Positions 1 to 13,200 of a stretch of DNA of 64,000 bases are shown in pieces. The number at the start of each line of letters is the position of its first letter. Within the stretch, counting starts at the first letter, position 1. Below the pieces are notes generated by a model. The model searched no databases. It was not told the origin of the DNA and saw only the letters and a list, made by a program, of their open reading frames with translations. The position numbers and the translations under genes are program-made. The DNA comes from Pholiota molesta (taxonomy: Eukaryota > Basidiomycota > Agaricomycetes > Agaricales > Strophariaceae), in contig JACGCK010000015.1 in the NCBI GenBank assembly GCA_014925825.1, positions 372,001 to 436,000 on the forward strand. Reading direction: 5' to 3'.

Positions 1-3000
1 TCGACCGCTCGCGCTCGCGCTCCATCTGCTCGAACTCGTCGCTGAGCTGGCGGGCAAGGTTCGTGAGGCTGCTGTCCGTGCGGTGGGTGCGCATGCTGTT
101 GTCCCATGGTATCGGAAGACCTGTGTGGGCTGTCGGGCAGGCGGCTTCATTTGGCGTCCGCTGTGCGCTGTTCATGTTGGGCCTGAAGAAGAGATCCTGG
201 AAACTGTCAAGATCATGCGGGCTTCCTAGAGGCTGGGGCGATTGCTGTGGAGAAGAGCTCTCGGAGGTCATGGCACTGGCGGGGGATGGATTGCGCAATT
301 GCTGGTCTGGAGGTGGAAGGAGAGGTAGTCGTAGTTGGATGAAGCCAATGTGTGATTCGACACAACAACAGAATTGTCAGTAGGGCTTCGCATTTCCCCT
401 TGGGCACCAAAGCGCGAAGTATCAAAGCCTTTCTCTCGTTGACGACCCGCCGGCCCAAACTCTGGGAGGTCCAACGACTCATCCCAGTCAGGTGGAGGAC
501 CCCGCGTTGTTGTTGACGATCTTGGTAGAATTGTTCCCATGGCTCTCGCTCGTGCCCAACCCACTATCCGGGCTAGCGCGGCGGTACCTCGCCGCATTGA
601 CCAGCGTCTCCCCCAGCCCCACATATCGTGGATCCCAAGCGTCTGCCGGTTCGCCCCTGCTGCGCCGCCTCCGGCGAGAAGGGCGAGTACACCAGGTCGT
701 CGGGAGCACCTCCTGCACCACGCCCTCGGACGACGGCGAGAGCTGCGCCCACATCCGGCCCGCGTGCGGCGCGCCCGCCTCCGAGCGGAACTGCCCGATG
801 AGCCCGTTCGCGTCGATGTAGCTGTCGCGGCGCGACGCGGGCTGCGCGTATGGGTGCAGCACCATGTGCGGCGGCAGCTTGTGCCGCGCGAGGATTCCGC
901 GATCGGGGGCGCCGTCGTCGTCGGCGGCGCGGGCGCGGGGTGGCCGACGGACGCGTGCGGCCGGCGTAGTCCGTGTGGCGGCGCTCGCTGGCGTTGCTGA
1001 GCGACAGCCCGCCGCGCGCGTACGGGTGCGCCGGGAGGTAGGGCACGCTCGCGTCCGCGTCCTCCTCCGGCGGCGTGCCCAGCGCGATGCCCACGCGCGA
1101 GTCGCTGATCGCGGAGAAGGCGGGCGACGGCGTCTTCCGCTGCGCACCGCCCGCCCGCGCCCGGCGCGCCACGGTCCAGCGGCAGATGCGCGGGGTCCGC
1201 GAGGCGGATGACGCGCGTCCCGGTGCTGCGCAGCGCGCCCTCCAGGTCCGCGGCCTTCTGCTGCGCGGGCGTCGCCGCCCCCGAGAACGGGTCGACGGGG
1301 AGCAGGCCCGAATTCGACTTCGACTTCGTCGCCGCGGCGCGGCGCGGGCTTGGACCCCGACTCGGACCTTGAGTGCGTCCTCGAGTGCGCCTTCGACGAC
1401 TTGGTCAGCGTCTTGACGAGCGAGTTCGAGTTCGAGTGCGAGTGCGCGTGCGTGCCCGCGAGGTCGTGGCGCGCTGCGCTCGCGCCGTCGACGAACGCGA
1501 GCCGCGGCGGCGCGACCGCGGGCGAGTAGTTCTGGCTGCCGAGGCACGCCTGCGCCGCGATGTACTCCATGCTGCTCTGCGGTGGTGGCCGCGCGCGCGC
1601 GCGCGCTGCGTGAGCGACTTGGAGCGCGTCCGCGACACGGTGCGCGAGCGCGTGTTCCCGAACGAGCGCTGCGCCTGCCGCTGCCATTCCCTCCTTTCGC
1701 TCTCCAGCAACGCGCCTTCCCGGAGCACACTAAACAAGTGGAGAAACGATCAGCTGAACGTCCCTAGATGCATGGAAGAACACGACATACTGCGCTAGAG
1801 AAGGCACGGGCGACGGCAGCGCCAGATCGTCCATCGCGAAGCTCTTCGGCCGCGGCGGCCGCAACCCCGGCCCTCCCTGCCCCTCCGGCCGACCGCCTCC
1901 CTTCGCACCACCTCCGCCTCCGCCTTCTTCTTCCCCTTCCCCAGGCGCAGGTCCACCAGCGACCGCGAGTGCGCGAGCACGCGCGACGCCACGCCCGGCT
2001 CGCGCTCCTTCTGCTGCATCTCGAACTCGCGCTCCGTCGGCGTCACCGGCGGGCTCACGATGCGCCCCGTACTCGTGCTCGTGTTCGTGCTCGTGGTGTT
2101 GGTGTGTTGTGGTGTGCGCGGCGAGCCCTGGTGCGGCAGGATCTCCTGCTTGACGCGCAGGCGCGGGCGCGGGAAGAGCACCGCGTCGCACCACGTCTCC
2201 GCGGAGAGCCAGCGCTCCTTGCCCTTCGGAACGCGAACGTCGGTGCCGCGAGCGTCCCGTCTGCAACTTCGCGCCTTTACGTGCCCGCGTGGGGCGGGTG
2301 GTCGGACGGCGTGGAGCGCGACGACGCGGAGAAGCGGTCGCGGAGGTTCGGCGTCGAGAACGCGGTTTTCACCGCCTTGGACCCTGAGGCCGTCGGCGGT
2401 GGGAACGCGCCGGCGCTGCTCGGCCCTGCGGTGCTGGGCGTGGTGAACACCAGGCGCGGGGGGTTGCTGGGCCCCGGGTTGAGCGCGGTGTGCGGCGTGG
2501 ACAGCAGCGGGGCCGACTGCGGTGGCGGCGAGATCTCGGTGGAGGGGAAGCGTAGGCGTAGGGTGGGCCGAGGTGGTGGATGCGGATTCTGCCGCGACAT
2601 GGCGACGTAGTCCTGGCGGCGCTGCGACGAGCCGCGCGAGTCTGACGAGGCGGAAGGCGAGTGGCGCTGGTAGGCGGCGACGGGGGATAGTTTAGTCTGG
2701 TCATGGTCTGGCTGGTGGATGAGGGTCTCGTAGTAGGAGTTGAAGTAGTCGTTTTCGTCTATGGCGGTGGGTTCGAGCCTATCTCCGTATACTTTTTGCT
2801 GATCGGGCGGTCGACGCCGTTGGCTGTCGGTGGTGCCAGATTTAGAATGGGAATCCGAGGACATACTTCCTCGGGCGACGGGCGAGTCAGGTTTGCGTAG
2901 ATTTTTTCTTTTTCGTGCTGCAGTGTCTTCGATCGGGAACGATTGACCTTGGGGGTGTTGGGCTCCGAAAACGGCAACGTGGTAGACGGTTTGCGATTCA

Positions 3001-3559
3001 GCCCTCCGAAACTGAAGATACTGGCAATGCTGATCCGGTGTGCGTCCTTCGACGTTTTAACATGGGGCATCGGTGATTCCCCGACACCCCCACCGATAGC
3101 ATCAATGCTGACGTACGACGGTAGCGGCGGCGGCTGGGCTGCTGACACCGTCGACCGTCTGTTCAGCGTGAGGCTTCCCCTACCCGGATCCAGAGCGCCC
3201 GACGACATCGTCCGGCCAGAGGTCCCAGAGAACGTCCTATCCCGCGTGCGCCCCTTCCGCTCGTCCTCGCCGTACCGCCCGCTGGCGGCGCGCGAAGCGA
3301 AGTCGTCGCCCCCGTACCGCATCTGCAGCTCCTTGTCGCCGAGCACGGCGTCGTCGAAGTCCTCCAGCACATCGCCCCAGCTGTCCCGCGCCTTCTCCCG
3401 CCGCGGCTGGTCGCGCGGCAGCTCGTAGGGGCCGTTGTAGGGGATGTACCACTCGTCGTCGGGCCCCGCCTTCTTTTTCGTGTCGTTGCGCGACGCAAAA
3501 CCAAAACCGCCCCGGCTGAACCGAGAGAACGTGGGGTTCGGTGCTGTCTGGGACGACAT
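1..3559 (-). CDS. Large disordered fungal protein, partial, function unknown
   Basis: The gene starts at the ATG at 3559 (MSSQTAPNPTFSRFSR) and continues past the left edge of the window. The protein is rich in Ser, Pro and Arg and looks mostly unstructured. Stretches that clearly belong together are GPDDEWYIPYNGPYELP near the N-terminus, KERWLSAETWCDAVLFPRP around 2200-2240, PKSFAMDDLALPSPVP around 1800-1850 and MEYIAAQACLGSQNYSP around 1515-1570. A Glu/Arg-rich coil-like tail (SDEFEQMERERERS) sits at the edge. These pieces lie in different frames. At least four frame changes are needed that I could not explain by introns, in a very GC-rich stretch, so sequence error is likely. The KERWLSAETWCD motif reminds me of a conserved basidiomycete hypothetical protein but I cannot assign a function. 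Confidence 0.6.
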
Positions 3560-6115
3560 GGGGTGCTGCAGGCGCGAGGGAGAGCGGTGACGGAGGGTGG
3601 GGAATACGCGAGAAGCCTCGCCCGAGAGGCCCAGCTAAAGTATGGAGCCAAACGACAGCCTAAACTCCAACCAACAGGGGGATCAATCGGATGTTATTAT
3701 TCCTCTGTGGAAAAAGCAGGAACACGACAGGGTTCACGATCAGTTTTGAACATGGCGGGACGGTTGAAGCGGAAGCGCGGCTCACCTGCTGCGAGCTGGA
3801 CGGTGTGCGCGTCGTGAGCGCTGCAGGACGTCGGCGGGCGGGGATGATGGAGGGCAGGAGCAAGGGCGTATGTGCAGCGAGAACTGTCCATCACCAGCAC
3901 CGTTCTCACGCGACCCTGATCGTTATTTTTCACCACGTGGAGTGATATTCGACACCGTCCCACGAGGCTCGCATCCGCGTCTGGCCACTGCCTTGTGAGC
4001 ATCTTTTCCTCTTGATTTTCCTGATCGCCAAGGCTTCCCTCGCTATTCACTCCCTCCAGCTGCCTCCTCGAACCTCGGAAGATACAGCCTCTGCAGACCT
4101 GATACACAGTCCCCTGTTCCAAACACTCATCACTGATCATGATATCGAACATTCGAAGATGCCATTGGCAGTGATACATACCCGTGTACGCAAAATAAAA
4201 CTATCTCTCAATTCGGACTGATGGAGAGTTGACGCAACTGATGCCACTGACAGTCTGACTTGCCTCTAACAATAAGCCACTGAATAGAGGCGTATATTTA
4301 GCAGCGTGTCTCCGGCCATCCCAGATGCCGAGCTCCCATGAAAGAACACGTCAAGAGTATCCTTTGACGTCGCAAGCTAGAATCTACGGAGATGAACCCT
4401 CGCCGCGCGGGAGATACCAACACGAGCGCTAAATTTACTGGGATAAAAGCCTGCGCGCAGGCCTGGAGCGCATCAGGGTGAGTCGAATTCAGTACTTATC
4501 TTTCATGGGACAGTTTGATTAACGATACAATTGATATCAGTTTGACGTGGGCATGAAGCTCTTACCAGACTGGGTCCGACATGTATCCTAAAAACAGACA
4601 GTTGGCAGCGTTCGCGCCGCTGCCTAGGTAATAAACTACGACGTAGTGCGCCATCCGTAGACGATAATCGACGCTCAATAGCCTCAACCTTCGTTACACA
4701 TGCCATGCTTGGTTTGAACGATTGCTATCGCCAGGAATCGATGGCGAAAGTAGATGCAAATGACTTGGCGTTGACATCATTCAACTAGTATGCTCTTCAA
4801 CCGTATTCTGACATGATCGACGGTGGCTTCTCAGATCCTCGAACGTGGGCTCGCTGCAGTGCTACCCAGCTCATCGATGCGCTCATCATCTATCGACACG
4901 CGGAAGCTCTTCGGAAATGCTTCATTTTCTCGGGCTGGGCTCGACATATTTATTTGCAATTAATGCAACACCTCGACGACTTACGCCACGCAAACTTGTG
5001 ATAATGTCCTCAAAAGGCCAGATGAGCAATGTCAGTAATTTGCTGCGGTCGGTGTAACTGTCACTGCTCCTCTTCATATGCCCTTTTGCAGGCTCAATCA
5101 TGATAACTCTGTCAAATGGTGCTGGTTGCTTGCAGCAGCAGTCTCTAACATAATAACATTTTGATACCGCCTCGGAATGAGAATGTTGACACTGCAATTC
5201 ATCCAGGATGTCCTATATTTAGAATCAAATTGCATCCATGTCCCGTCGAAGATCAAGCTGTGATCACTCTCGGCGATATGTATAATCTAGACATACTTGT
5301 ATGTATGCATGTTTTCCTTGTCGACACACAGCCTCGTTTACCGAACGATTGTATCGATGAGAAATTCGTCGTCAACGTCGAGTCCAATTGAATACAACAG
5401 TTTTTATTACGAAGTGGAAGCTACGCGCAAAACGACAGATCCATATATAATCCAATACTATTCCAATGTGATACATAGAAGGACGGAATTGTTGCAATCG
5501 TGAAAGCCACTGAGAATCGCGAGAAGAAATTAACTTTAACATATTCCCCCGATAAGACGCCGCGAGCTAAAGTAGACTCTATTTCCAGTAAGACGCCAAA
5601 AATACGCGTTCTTTCGACCAATCTCATCATGGGATGACTTGCATTGGCTCGCCAATCACGGTAGCACGAGTATCTTCCAGGATCATTTCGACGGTTGGAT
5701 AGAAACGTGCCCTAGCATACAGACAACTCATGAGAAATCGAAGATCGAAGGGCTCTCCCAATGGAATTCTGACTTGTATTGACATTCAAAAACAACGTCT
5801 ACGATTTTGGTGAAGTAATTAGCTACTATGAGATTCAGACCTAGCGACATAACACTGCGACTATTAGAAATTACGAAAGCAAAATAACGACGATAGTACT
5901 TCAAAACTGTGTAGGACTCTGCAAATTTACTTCCATCCCGATAACTCGTCCCTCCACCTCCCCTCTGGTAAACCGCTGTCGGCTCGAATGGGCAGCTGGC
6001 ACATGTCTAAAACTCTCAGAGCGCAACAGGTCCATTGGCTGGGGGGAAAAAAAAGATTCCATCAGGTCAGCTTGCCGCAATCAAGATAAAGCGCGCACCA
6101 GCAAAAAATCTAATA
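3560..6115. other. Intergenic, no gene recognised
   Basis: About 2.5 kb between the start of the left-edge gene and the 3' end of the F-box gene. A 160-codon ATG-initiated reading frame on the minus strand (4179-3697) has no recognisable domain and is not supported. From 4200 to 6000 the sequence is AT-rich with no convincing coding signal on either strand. Confidence 0.5.
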
Positions 6116-7798
6116 TCACAACACCTCAAGACTCTCATCGTCATCGTCGAGGTAGACGAACCGCCCCGAATAGGACAGAAGCTGACGCCGTAGCCGCCCC
6201 CGTGATAGCCGCCGTCTGCACCCCATGCGCACGCTGGCCCACGGCCGTATCTCCCGCAGCCCCAGCTGGCGGCGCGCCCGCACCAGCCCGGTATAGATCT
6301 TCATCGTATCCGTATCCGCCTCAAACCACCACGTCGCCAGCGCGTCCAGACAGAAGCGGTACGGCTCCAGTTTAAAATTAGCATGGTCCCAGCCGGGATC
6401 ACCGCCGCGGGGGTCTCTATAAGCGCGGCGTGCGCGAGGTTATTCTGGGCTGCGAATACAATCTCATAGCGCTGCAGATGCATCGCGTCGGGGAGAGGGG
6501 CGTGGCGACGTCGTAGGTGATGGGCACGGGCGTGCCGGAGTACCAGTCGCTCGGTCCGGCGTAGAGGTCCTCCCCCGGCGGTCTGGAGGTCGTGTATGGG
6601 ATATCAAAAGCGGGCGGGAGAGGCGTGGGGTTCACGAATGAGAAGAGGGGCGAGTTCGTCATTAGTCTGGGTATGCGCCATATCGACACCCCTGCTGAAT
6701 GGATGAGGAGAAGCAAGTTTGGCGTCACAATTGCCTATTATAGGAATAATAATCGGTTGATCAATGTGTTGACGCCTCGGCTAAAAAGGTGTGCAATTAC
6801 CTGATGGAATTCACCTTGGACGGTCCAACTCGTCCATCCGTTGATCTTGAAGTTCCAGATTTTCAAGACTGAACCGTGCAGAAATATGTAGCAATCTCCT
6901 GATAGTGAATAAAAGCTGATCTCGTCCTCGCCGACGACTTCTAAGCGCGCCATCAAATCCAGGCTGGGCTCCGTGCGCTGGGGGTATAGTTCGTAAACAT
7001 GTAGTACGTCTGCACTATCGGTCAGAACAATATATTCGTGAGCCACTCAATACCTTGCGCGAAACAAAATGCCACTTACATCTTTTCTTCATTCACGTAA
7101 GATGGACAGGAAATAATTATTCGCAGGGCTTGTCCATCAGGCGAGGCATGGACGAGGTGCGTTGAATGTAAATTCACCTTGACCATAGCCATTGGCCGGT
7201 GAATGTAATCATTCTCTGGGTGGGGAGAGAAGCCTGTATCCCACACACAGATCCATCTCCATGCGAAGGTGACGAGATAACGGCCACCAGGCACAAGAAA
7301 TAGTGACCGAACCTCAAAATCGTCTTCTTCTGCGGTATCCATTTCGTCCGAGTCCAGACTTTCAGCCGCCAACGGGGAGAGGAACCGCATCCTGTGTGTA
7401 TTAAGCGCAGTTCTCGAGGCGGAACCGTCCCTAGCGGAGGCCAAAGCCAACCATTTATAAGGAGCTATGGCGGCATGTTCGAGTTCTGCAAGGGACATTT
7501 CATCGAGAGGGAAAGTCGGTAGGAAAACTGCATTTGCAAGACAAATCTGCCTAAGCCCCTCGATCCAGACGATCTGCTGGGATGTGACGGCGTGAAAAGC
7601 GCGGCACGTCTGTTTATAGCAGTTGAGCACAGTGATCGGGTGAAAATCGAATGAAAATAAGGTGCACACCATTCTCAAATGCAAGATATCGAGGGGCGCG
7701 ACAAACGACAACAAGTAGGTCTGCATATCGAGGGGAAGACCCATCAACGACGATGCCCGGTCACTCACAGGTGCCTGGGCGCCTAGTTGAAGCGCCAT
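6116..7798 (-). CDS. F-box protein with beta-propeller-like C-terminus
   Basis: F-box proteins recruit substrates to SCF (Skp1-Cullin-F-box) ubiquitin ligases. The F-box is visible near the N-terminus: LPLDMQTYLLSFVAPLDIL, LRMVCTLF, then CRAFHAVTSQQIVW. The rest reads like a degenerate WD/beta-propeller: GGRYLVTFAWRWICVWD, then after an intron FVLTDSADVLHVYELYP and SGDCYIFLHGSVLKIWNF, then NLLLLIHSAGVSIWRIP. I chose the ATG at 7798 (MALQLGAQAPVS), just ahead of the F-box; the same frame is open further upstream to about 7930 without an ATG, so an upstream exon is possible. At least three introns are needed. The stop is at 6116. Substrate and pathway cannot be inferred. Confidence 0.75.
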
Positions 7799-7907
7799 TG
7801 ATGCGTAAAATCGGGATCGGTTAGCGAGAAGGATTTGGGGCACAATTTCAGATGGCGGGGCGCTAGGCGGGCAGTTGATCAGGGCAAAGGTAAAATCGTG
7901 ATACCAA

Positions 7908-8462
7908 TCAGCGGGCCCTGTAGCCAAATCCAGTGCGTGTGAGCCATTCCTCTCGTCTGGGGCAGGAAACTTTTTTTAAATCTCTGACAGTTCTTCCTCG
8001 GGCATACGGAAGCTTCGGTGGGTGTAAAATCTGCTCCAAAATTCGTTCGCGCGAGAAGTAGGTAACGTGACCGCAGCAGCGAAGGTCGCTCAAGTTTCCA
8101 GCGTCGACATACACATAAGTTTGGCAGCCAGCATCTAGTACGGTGCCCAAGAAAGTGTGGGCTTCGAGAATAAGGAGCCTCGGGCCACGGCGCTCAACTT
8201 CGATGTCCTGTCAGATGCATTCGGAGCGCCCCCTTTTTTTCTGCATGTAAAAGCATGAAGCAGAGTCATATTCAGTGTATAGCCAATAGTCCAGGATATG
8301 AGAGATTGAGTCCCTGAACTCAGCAGTTGAAGGAAGTCGGGAGTTACGACAGTCAAACGACAGTTGCAAAAGAATTTGGAATTTGGACATCGTTGCCAGC
8401 AGGACAGAGTCAAAGTCAGAATGGGTTTTCAGAGCAAAGATAGCCCCATCGTCAGAGGACAT
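7908..8462 (-). CDS. Hypothetical protein or upstream exons of the F-box gene
   Basis: An ATG at 8462 opens a frame (MSSDDGAIFALKTHSDFD) that reads to about 8211. A second open stretch (IEVERRGPRLLILEAHTF, then TVLDAGCQTYVYVDAGNL) runs from about 8210 to 7908. Joining them needs an intron or frame change near 8215-8260. The second stretch ends in a stop overlapping the open frame of the F-box gene by a few bases. It may therefore be the 5' part of that gene with one missing base. No domain recognised. Confidence 0.35.
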
Positions 8463-10272
8463 AGAATGGGCAGAATGGGTCTCAAGGAATATCCAGAAGG
8501 TGGTAAAGTGGAAAGGATACTAGAGAACAATTCGACAGCAATTCGGAGGTTGTTCGGAGGGGGCCGCGATGATGGCGGCAAAGCGTAATAGGCAATGATT
8601 TCGACGGCGCTTGCCGGCTGGCACCAAATAGGACGCCCGTTGGCCTTAATCTTATCTTATCATCTCCATCTCAATATACCATGTGGTCGTCCAATAGCCC
8701 GGGCCACAAACACCTCGACTAGACAAGAAGAAAGCTAAGTCACAGAGCCTATGCACACCATTAGCTTATTACAACGTCTTTTCGGCAGGAGGTACACTGT
8801 CCTCATGGTCTTGTGGTCAAAAGACATAGATAAGGTGCTGTGAACTTTGAAAACGGACTCCCGGTTAGAATCTTCGAACCTCGTCAGATGCTGTAACGTT
8901 CAGACCACACCAAGGCATGTGTTTAGAAGCTAGGACGAACAGTTTATGAGTTCCGCCTCTCGGCTGGCTGGTACATGTGTATTACACGCGATAACAAGGG
9001 TCGAGCTTGAGCTTGTAGGTGCGTCTGAACACGCATATATTCCAGTGTCTTCTGCTCAGAAGGTACTTAGGCTCACTATCTTTGCTTGGACAAAATATCT
9101 TAGCACATGGATGCGTCTAATGATGACTTCGGAAATTGCATAGGTGCGACATTTACAATCGCAATATTCCATTCCTTTCGTCTTCTTTCATCAACTGCTT
9201 TCTACGATAAGGTGAAGATGACGTCGCGTAAAGACAGTCACCCTCAGTTATCTGCGGATGAGCGATGGCCCGGACAACGACCTAAGGTCCTTTCGGAGCC
9301 CCATCAATCGAATTGAGCAAGGCAGACAGAACCCATCATAACGGCCTTGACTGATTGATATCTTTAGATCGATTCATATCCCAGAAACACAAGTCGCTCA
9401 TGATCACGGAGATCAGAATAAAAGAGGGTTATTCCTGAAGCGGGATTTGACCTCTGAAAACAACCCTTCAATGACTCTTTGGTCCAGGTCGACAAAACCT
9501 CAATTCGAAAGGCATCTGCCAGTGAATCCGTCATGTGCTCGGTCGAAGTTCTGCTCCCTCGACGACTGTGCTGTCCAAACATGTAAAAGAAATTCTATTG
9601 ATGTTTTGGGGCAATTAACCGAACAAAAAAGTTATTAGTCGCAATGTAGATGTAGGTAAGATACAAGACAAGAAGGGTGGAAATATATATTGCATTCAAA
9701 CGTGCGCGCACGTACGTGGCTTATTACTTATATTTAATTATGCCTGCTTATGTATGGAAATGATTTCCACACACAAACAATACAAAGTTATGTTCAAAAT
9801 AGGAATGTCGTACGCGACTATGATAGAAGTCCTTCTATCCATCTCTAGAGGCCCAAAGGATTTGAAAACGCCGTTCAGGGGTACTTAGTACTACTTACGG
9901 TGGAGTACACGTTCAATAAGGGGTCCGACTTTCCTGCTGAAAACCAACAGATAAGAAAGTTGCACGAAAAAACGGCCTTCAAGCTATCATACTCAAGTCT
10001 CTGATGCGCCAAAAAGCCATGGAATTCGCATTGTAGGGCGCGTCGAGAGGAACGTGGAACGTGGATATACCTCGGTGAGGCCCGGACCGGACGAACATCG
10101 GGGATCAATGCTTGCATACGGGACTTTCCATATGCGGCACTTATGACGATTTGTCGAGCATCGCGATTACATTTCTGAATCTTCCATCTTTCTACTTATA
10201 CATCCTTTTCGTCCATCTCCCTGTTCTCTGTTCTCCGACCGCACCCCACAGCACATCATCACATTACCAGCT
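8463..10272. other. Intergenic, no gene recognised
   Basis: About 1.8 kb holding the divergent upstream regions of the F-box locus and the TPS2 gene. No recognisable coding sequence, RNA gene or long repeat was seen. The last 100 bases before 10273 are pyrimidine-rich (TCCATCTCCCTGTTCTCTG at 10213), as is common ahead of fungal start codons. Confidence 0.5.
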
Positions 10273-13200
10273 ATGGAGTCCTTCGCAGAGCCATACACTA
10301 GGCAAGGGGACGACATCTCCATAGCACAGGTCCGCTCCAACATTGCAGAGCTCGAGGCGGAGCACCGCAAGGCGGGCATTCCGCTATCTGGTCGCATCAT
10401 CCACGTCTGCCATTACCTCCCGCTCTCCCCCACCTTGACCCAGAAGCAGCCACCCTCCAGTGACATCGGTGTCCTCAGCCCACCCGCCACGCCGCCCACC
10501 AAATCCGCCGAAGTCCCGCCCTCAGAACACGAAGATGTTGCAGCTCCAAGTTCCACCAAAGACTCACGAAACCTCGAGACGGATTCGAAAGCGGAGCTCG
10601 TAGACGAACAGAAAGCGACGTGGTCGTTCGCCCCTCGTCACGGACACGCCGCTATGATTTCTGGCATTCGCTCGTTATCAGCGACTCACGAGCAACTTAT
10701 CGTCGGCTGGACAGGCGATATCTTTACGTCGCCCACCGACAAGGTACCCGTGGATTCTGTCACTCCTCAACAGCGTGCCGATTTCGAAGCCGCGTTGAAG
10801 ACGTACCACCCCAAGGAAAGCGATCCCGATGACGAGAGAGATGGGAAAACCAAATACGTCCCCGTCTGGCTGGACGATAAGGTCGCGCACGGGCATTACG
10901 ATGGGTATTGCAAGCAAAGTATGTCACAATATTACCTATATTTCTCCACAATCCGACAAGATACCGCACGCTCATGAAACAACGTTACTCCAGCTCTCTG
11001 GCCCCTGTTCCATTACCTGCTTTGGCAGGACGTCGCCACCGAATACTCTTCAGCTGACTCTCACTATCCCTTCTACGAAGCTGCAAACGCTGCCTTCGCT
11101 AGGCGCATTGGCGAGATCTACCGCCCCGGCGACCTCATTTGGGTACACGATTACCATCTTCTCCTCGTCCCCAAGTAAGCACGCCTACGCCTCTCTCTGT
11201 TCGTCTGCCCTTCGCCGGGAAAGACAATATCCACGTCTTTTTTATGCTATCATCAACCCCTATACTGATCAGCTCCATGTGCCGCTTAGGCTCGTCCGCG
11301 AATCAATCCCCGACGCAGTCATTGGGCTCTTCGTCCACACGCCATTCCCGAGCAGCGAGGTCTTCCGATGCTTGCCTCGTAAGTTCTTTACTTTTTCAAT
11401 CATTCTGCCCTTTTGAGGACCACGCGTCGTTTGGTGCACACGAGTCATCACGTTCGTCATTGTGTGTTTGTCGGCTCCCTCGGCTCGTATGGACTGCAAA
11501 TCCTTCCTCAAGGGAAACCAGTTCACACTGCCGGGACTTCCGGGGCGCGCGGCGTCTTAGGGATCGCGGCGCAAGTCAAATCCCGCGGTCCGGGGTTTGA
11601 CGCCCATTTCTCGCATGTGTATTTATACAGCGCCTATGCACGGGCCATGTATTTGTGACGATATAATGCCTTTCAGGCCTGCTTGCAGGATTGAATCATG
11701 GGGCGCTCTTGCATTTACTTACTCATTATGTCCCCTTAGGCCGCAAAGAGATTTTGGATGGCATGCTTGGTGCGAACTTGGTTTGCTTCCAGGTATGTAA
11801 TATTACAATATCATGCTCTCTCAACTCTCTTACGAAGGCCAATATATTCAGACTTACTCCTATTCTCGGCATTTCCTCTCGACCTGCATCCGTGTTTGTG
11901 GGTACGAAACGAATCTGCGCGGAATCGATGTCGAGGGACATGTCACCGCCGTCATGCACTGCCCTGTTGGAATCGACGCTGAGCGCGTCGCCCGTGACAT
12001 GTGCGTACATGCAAGTTCAATTTCAATTATTCCCTCTGATCTATCATTTGGTATAGAACTAGGCCCGGAATCAAGCCCAAATTTGAGGCGCTTAGGACTC
12101 TCTATGAGGGAAAGAAGATCATCGTTGGCCGTGATAAGCTTGACGTCGTGAAGGGAGTGTTGCAAAAGGTTCGTCTTAGGCGGCATCTATTACTGTACTT
12201 TCATATCCTAACTCGACTTTGATCATTCGTATAGCTTCGGGCATTTGAGAAGCTCCTCCAGGATTACCCTCAATGGGTCGGCAACGTCGTCATGATCCAA
12301 GTAACGAGTCCCGCTCTTACCGACTCCCCCAAGCTCGAGCGCATGGTTAGTGAGCTCGTTGCTCACATCAATGGAGAGTATGGAAGCCTGGATTTCATCC
12401 CCGTCCACCACTAGTATGTCAACTTGCCGCTGGACGCCGTCTAAAGCTAATGTGAATTGTCGTTGAGCCATCAAACTCTCAAGAAAGACGAGTTCTACGC
12501 ACTTTTGAGCGTCGCAGACCTCGCTGTCATTACCCCCTTGCGCGACGGCATGAACACGACCAGCATGGAGTACGTTATCGCGCAGAACGACACCGGGAAG
12601 AACCCTAGCGTTCTTAGTGAGTTTATGGGTATCAGTAAGAACATGGACAACGCACTCCTTGTCAACCCGTGGAATCTCGGAGTGCGTACCTTCCCCCCCT
12701 CTGATTCTCTTCAAGGTAGCTGACCCTCGGTGTTGTATTTGCTACATTCAGGACGTCGCCGCTGCAATAACCAAGGACTTATCATGGATCCCGCGGAAAA
12801 GGCTGCTCGTCATGAAAAACTCTACAAAGTCGTTACTACTCATACTTCGCACACTTGGGGCGCGGTCTTAGTGAAGATGTTGCTCAGCCAGATGGGCCTA
12901 TCTGGTACAGCGCGCCAGACTCCTTACATCCCGCGCGAGCAGCTCGAAGGATGTTATCAGAAGGCGAAGAAGAGGCTCTTCTTGTTCGACTACGACGTGC
13001 GTACCTGTTCGCTGTCCATCACATGAGGCGTCTCATCTGAATACCATATGTCTATTTACAGGGAACGCTGGCACCCATCGTCAAAACGCCGTCGATGGCC
13101 ACCCCGTCCGACGCGACGCTGGAGGCGCTGCAGAAATTGTCGGAGGACCCAAAAACATCGTCTGGATCATCTCGGGACGGGACGGCGCATTCCTTGAACA

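Noticed and set aside
3697..4179. 160-codon minus-strand open frame with an ATG
   Set aside because: No domain, no splice pattern and composition like the surrounding intergenic DNA; most likely chance.
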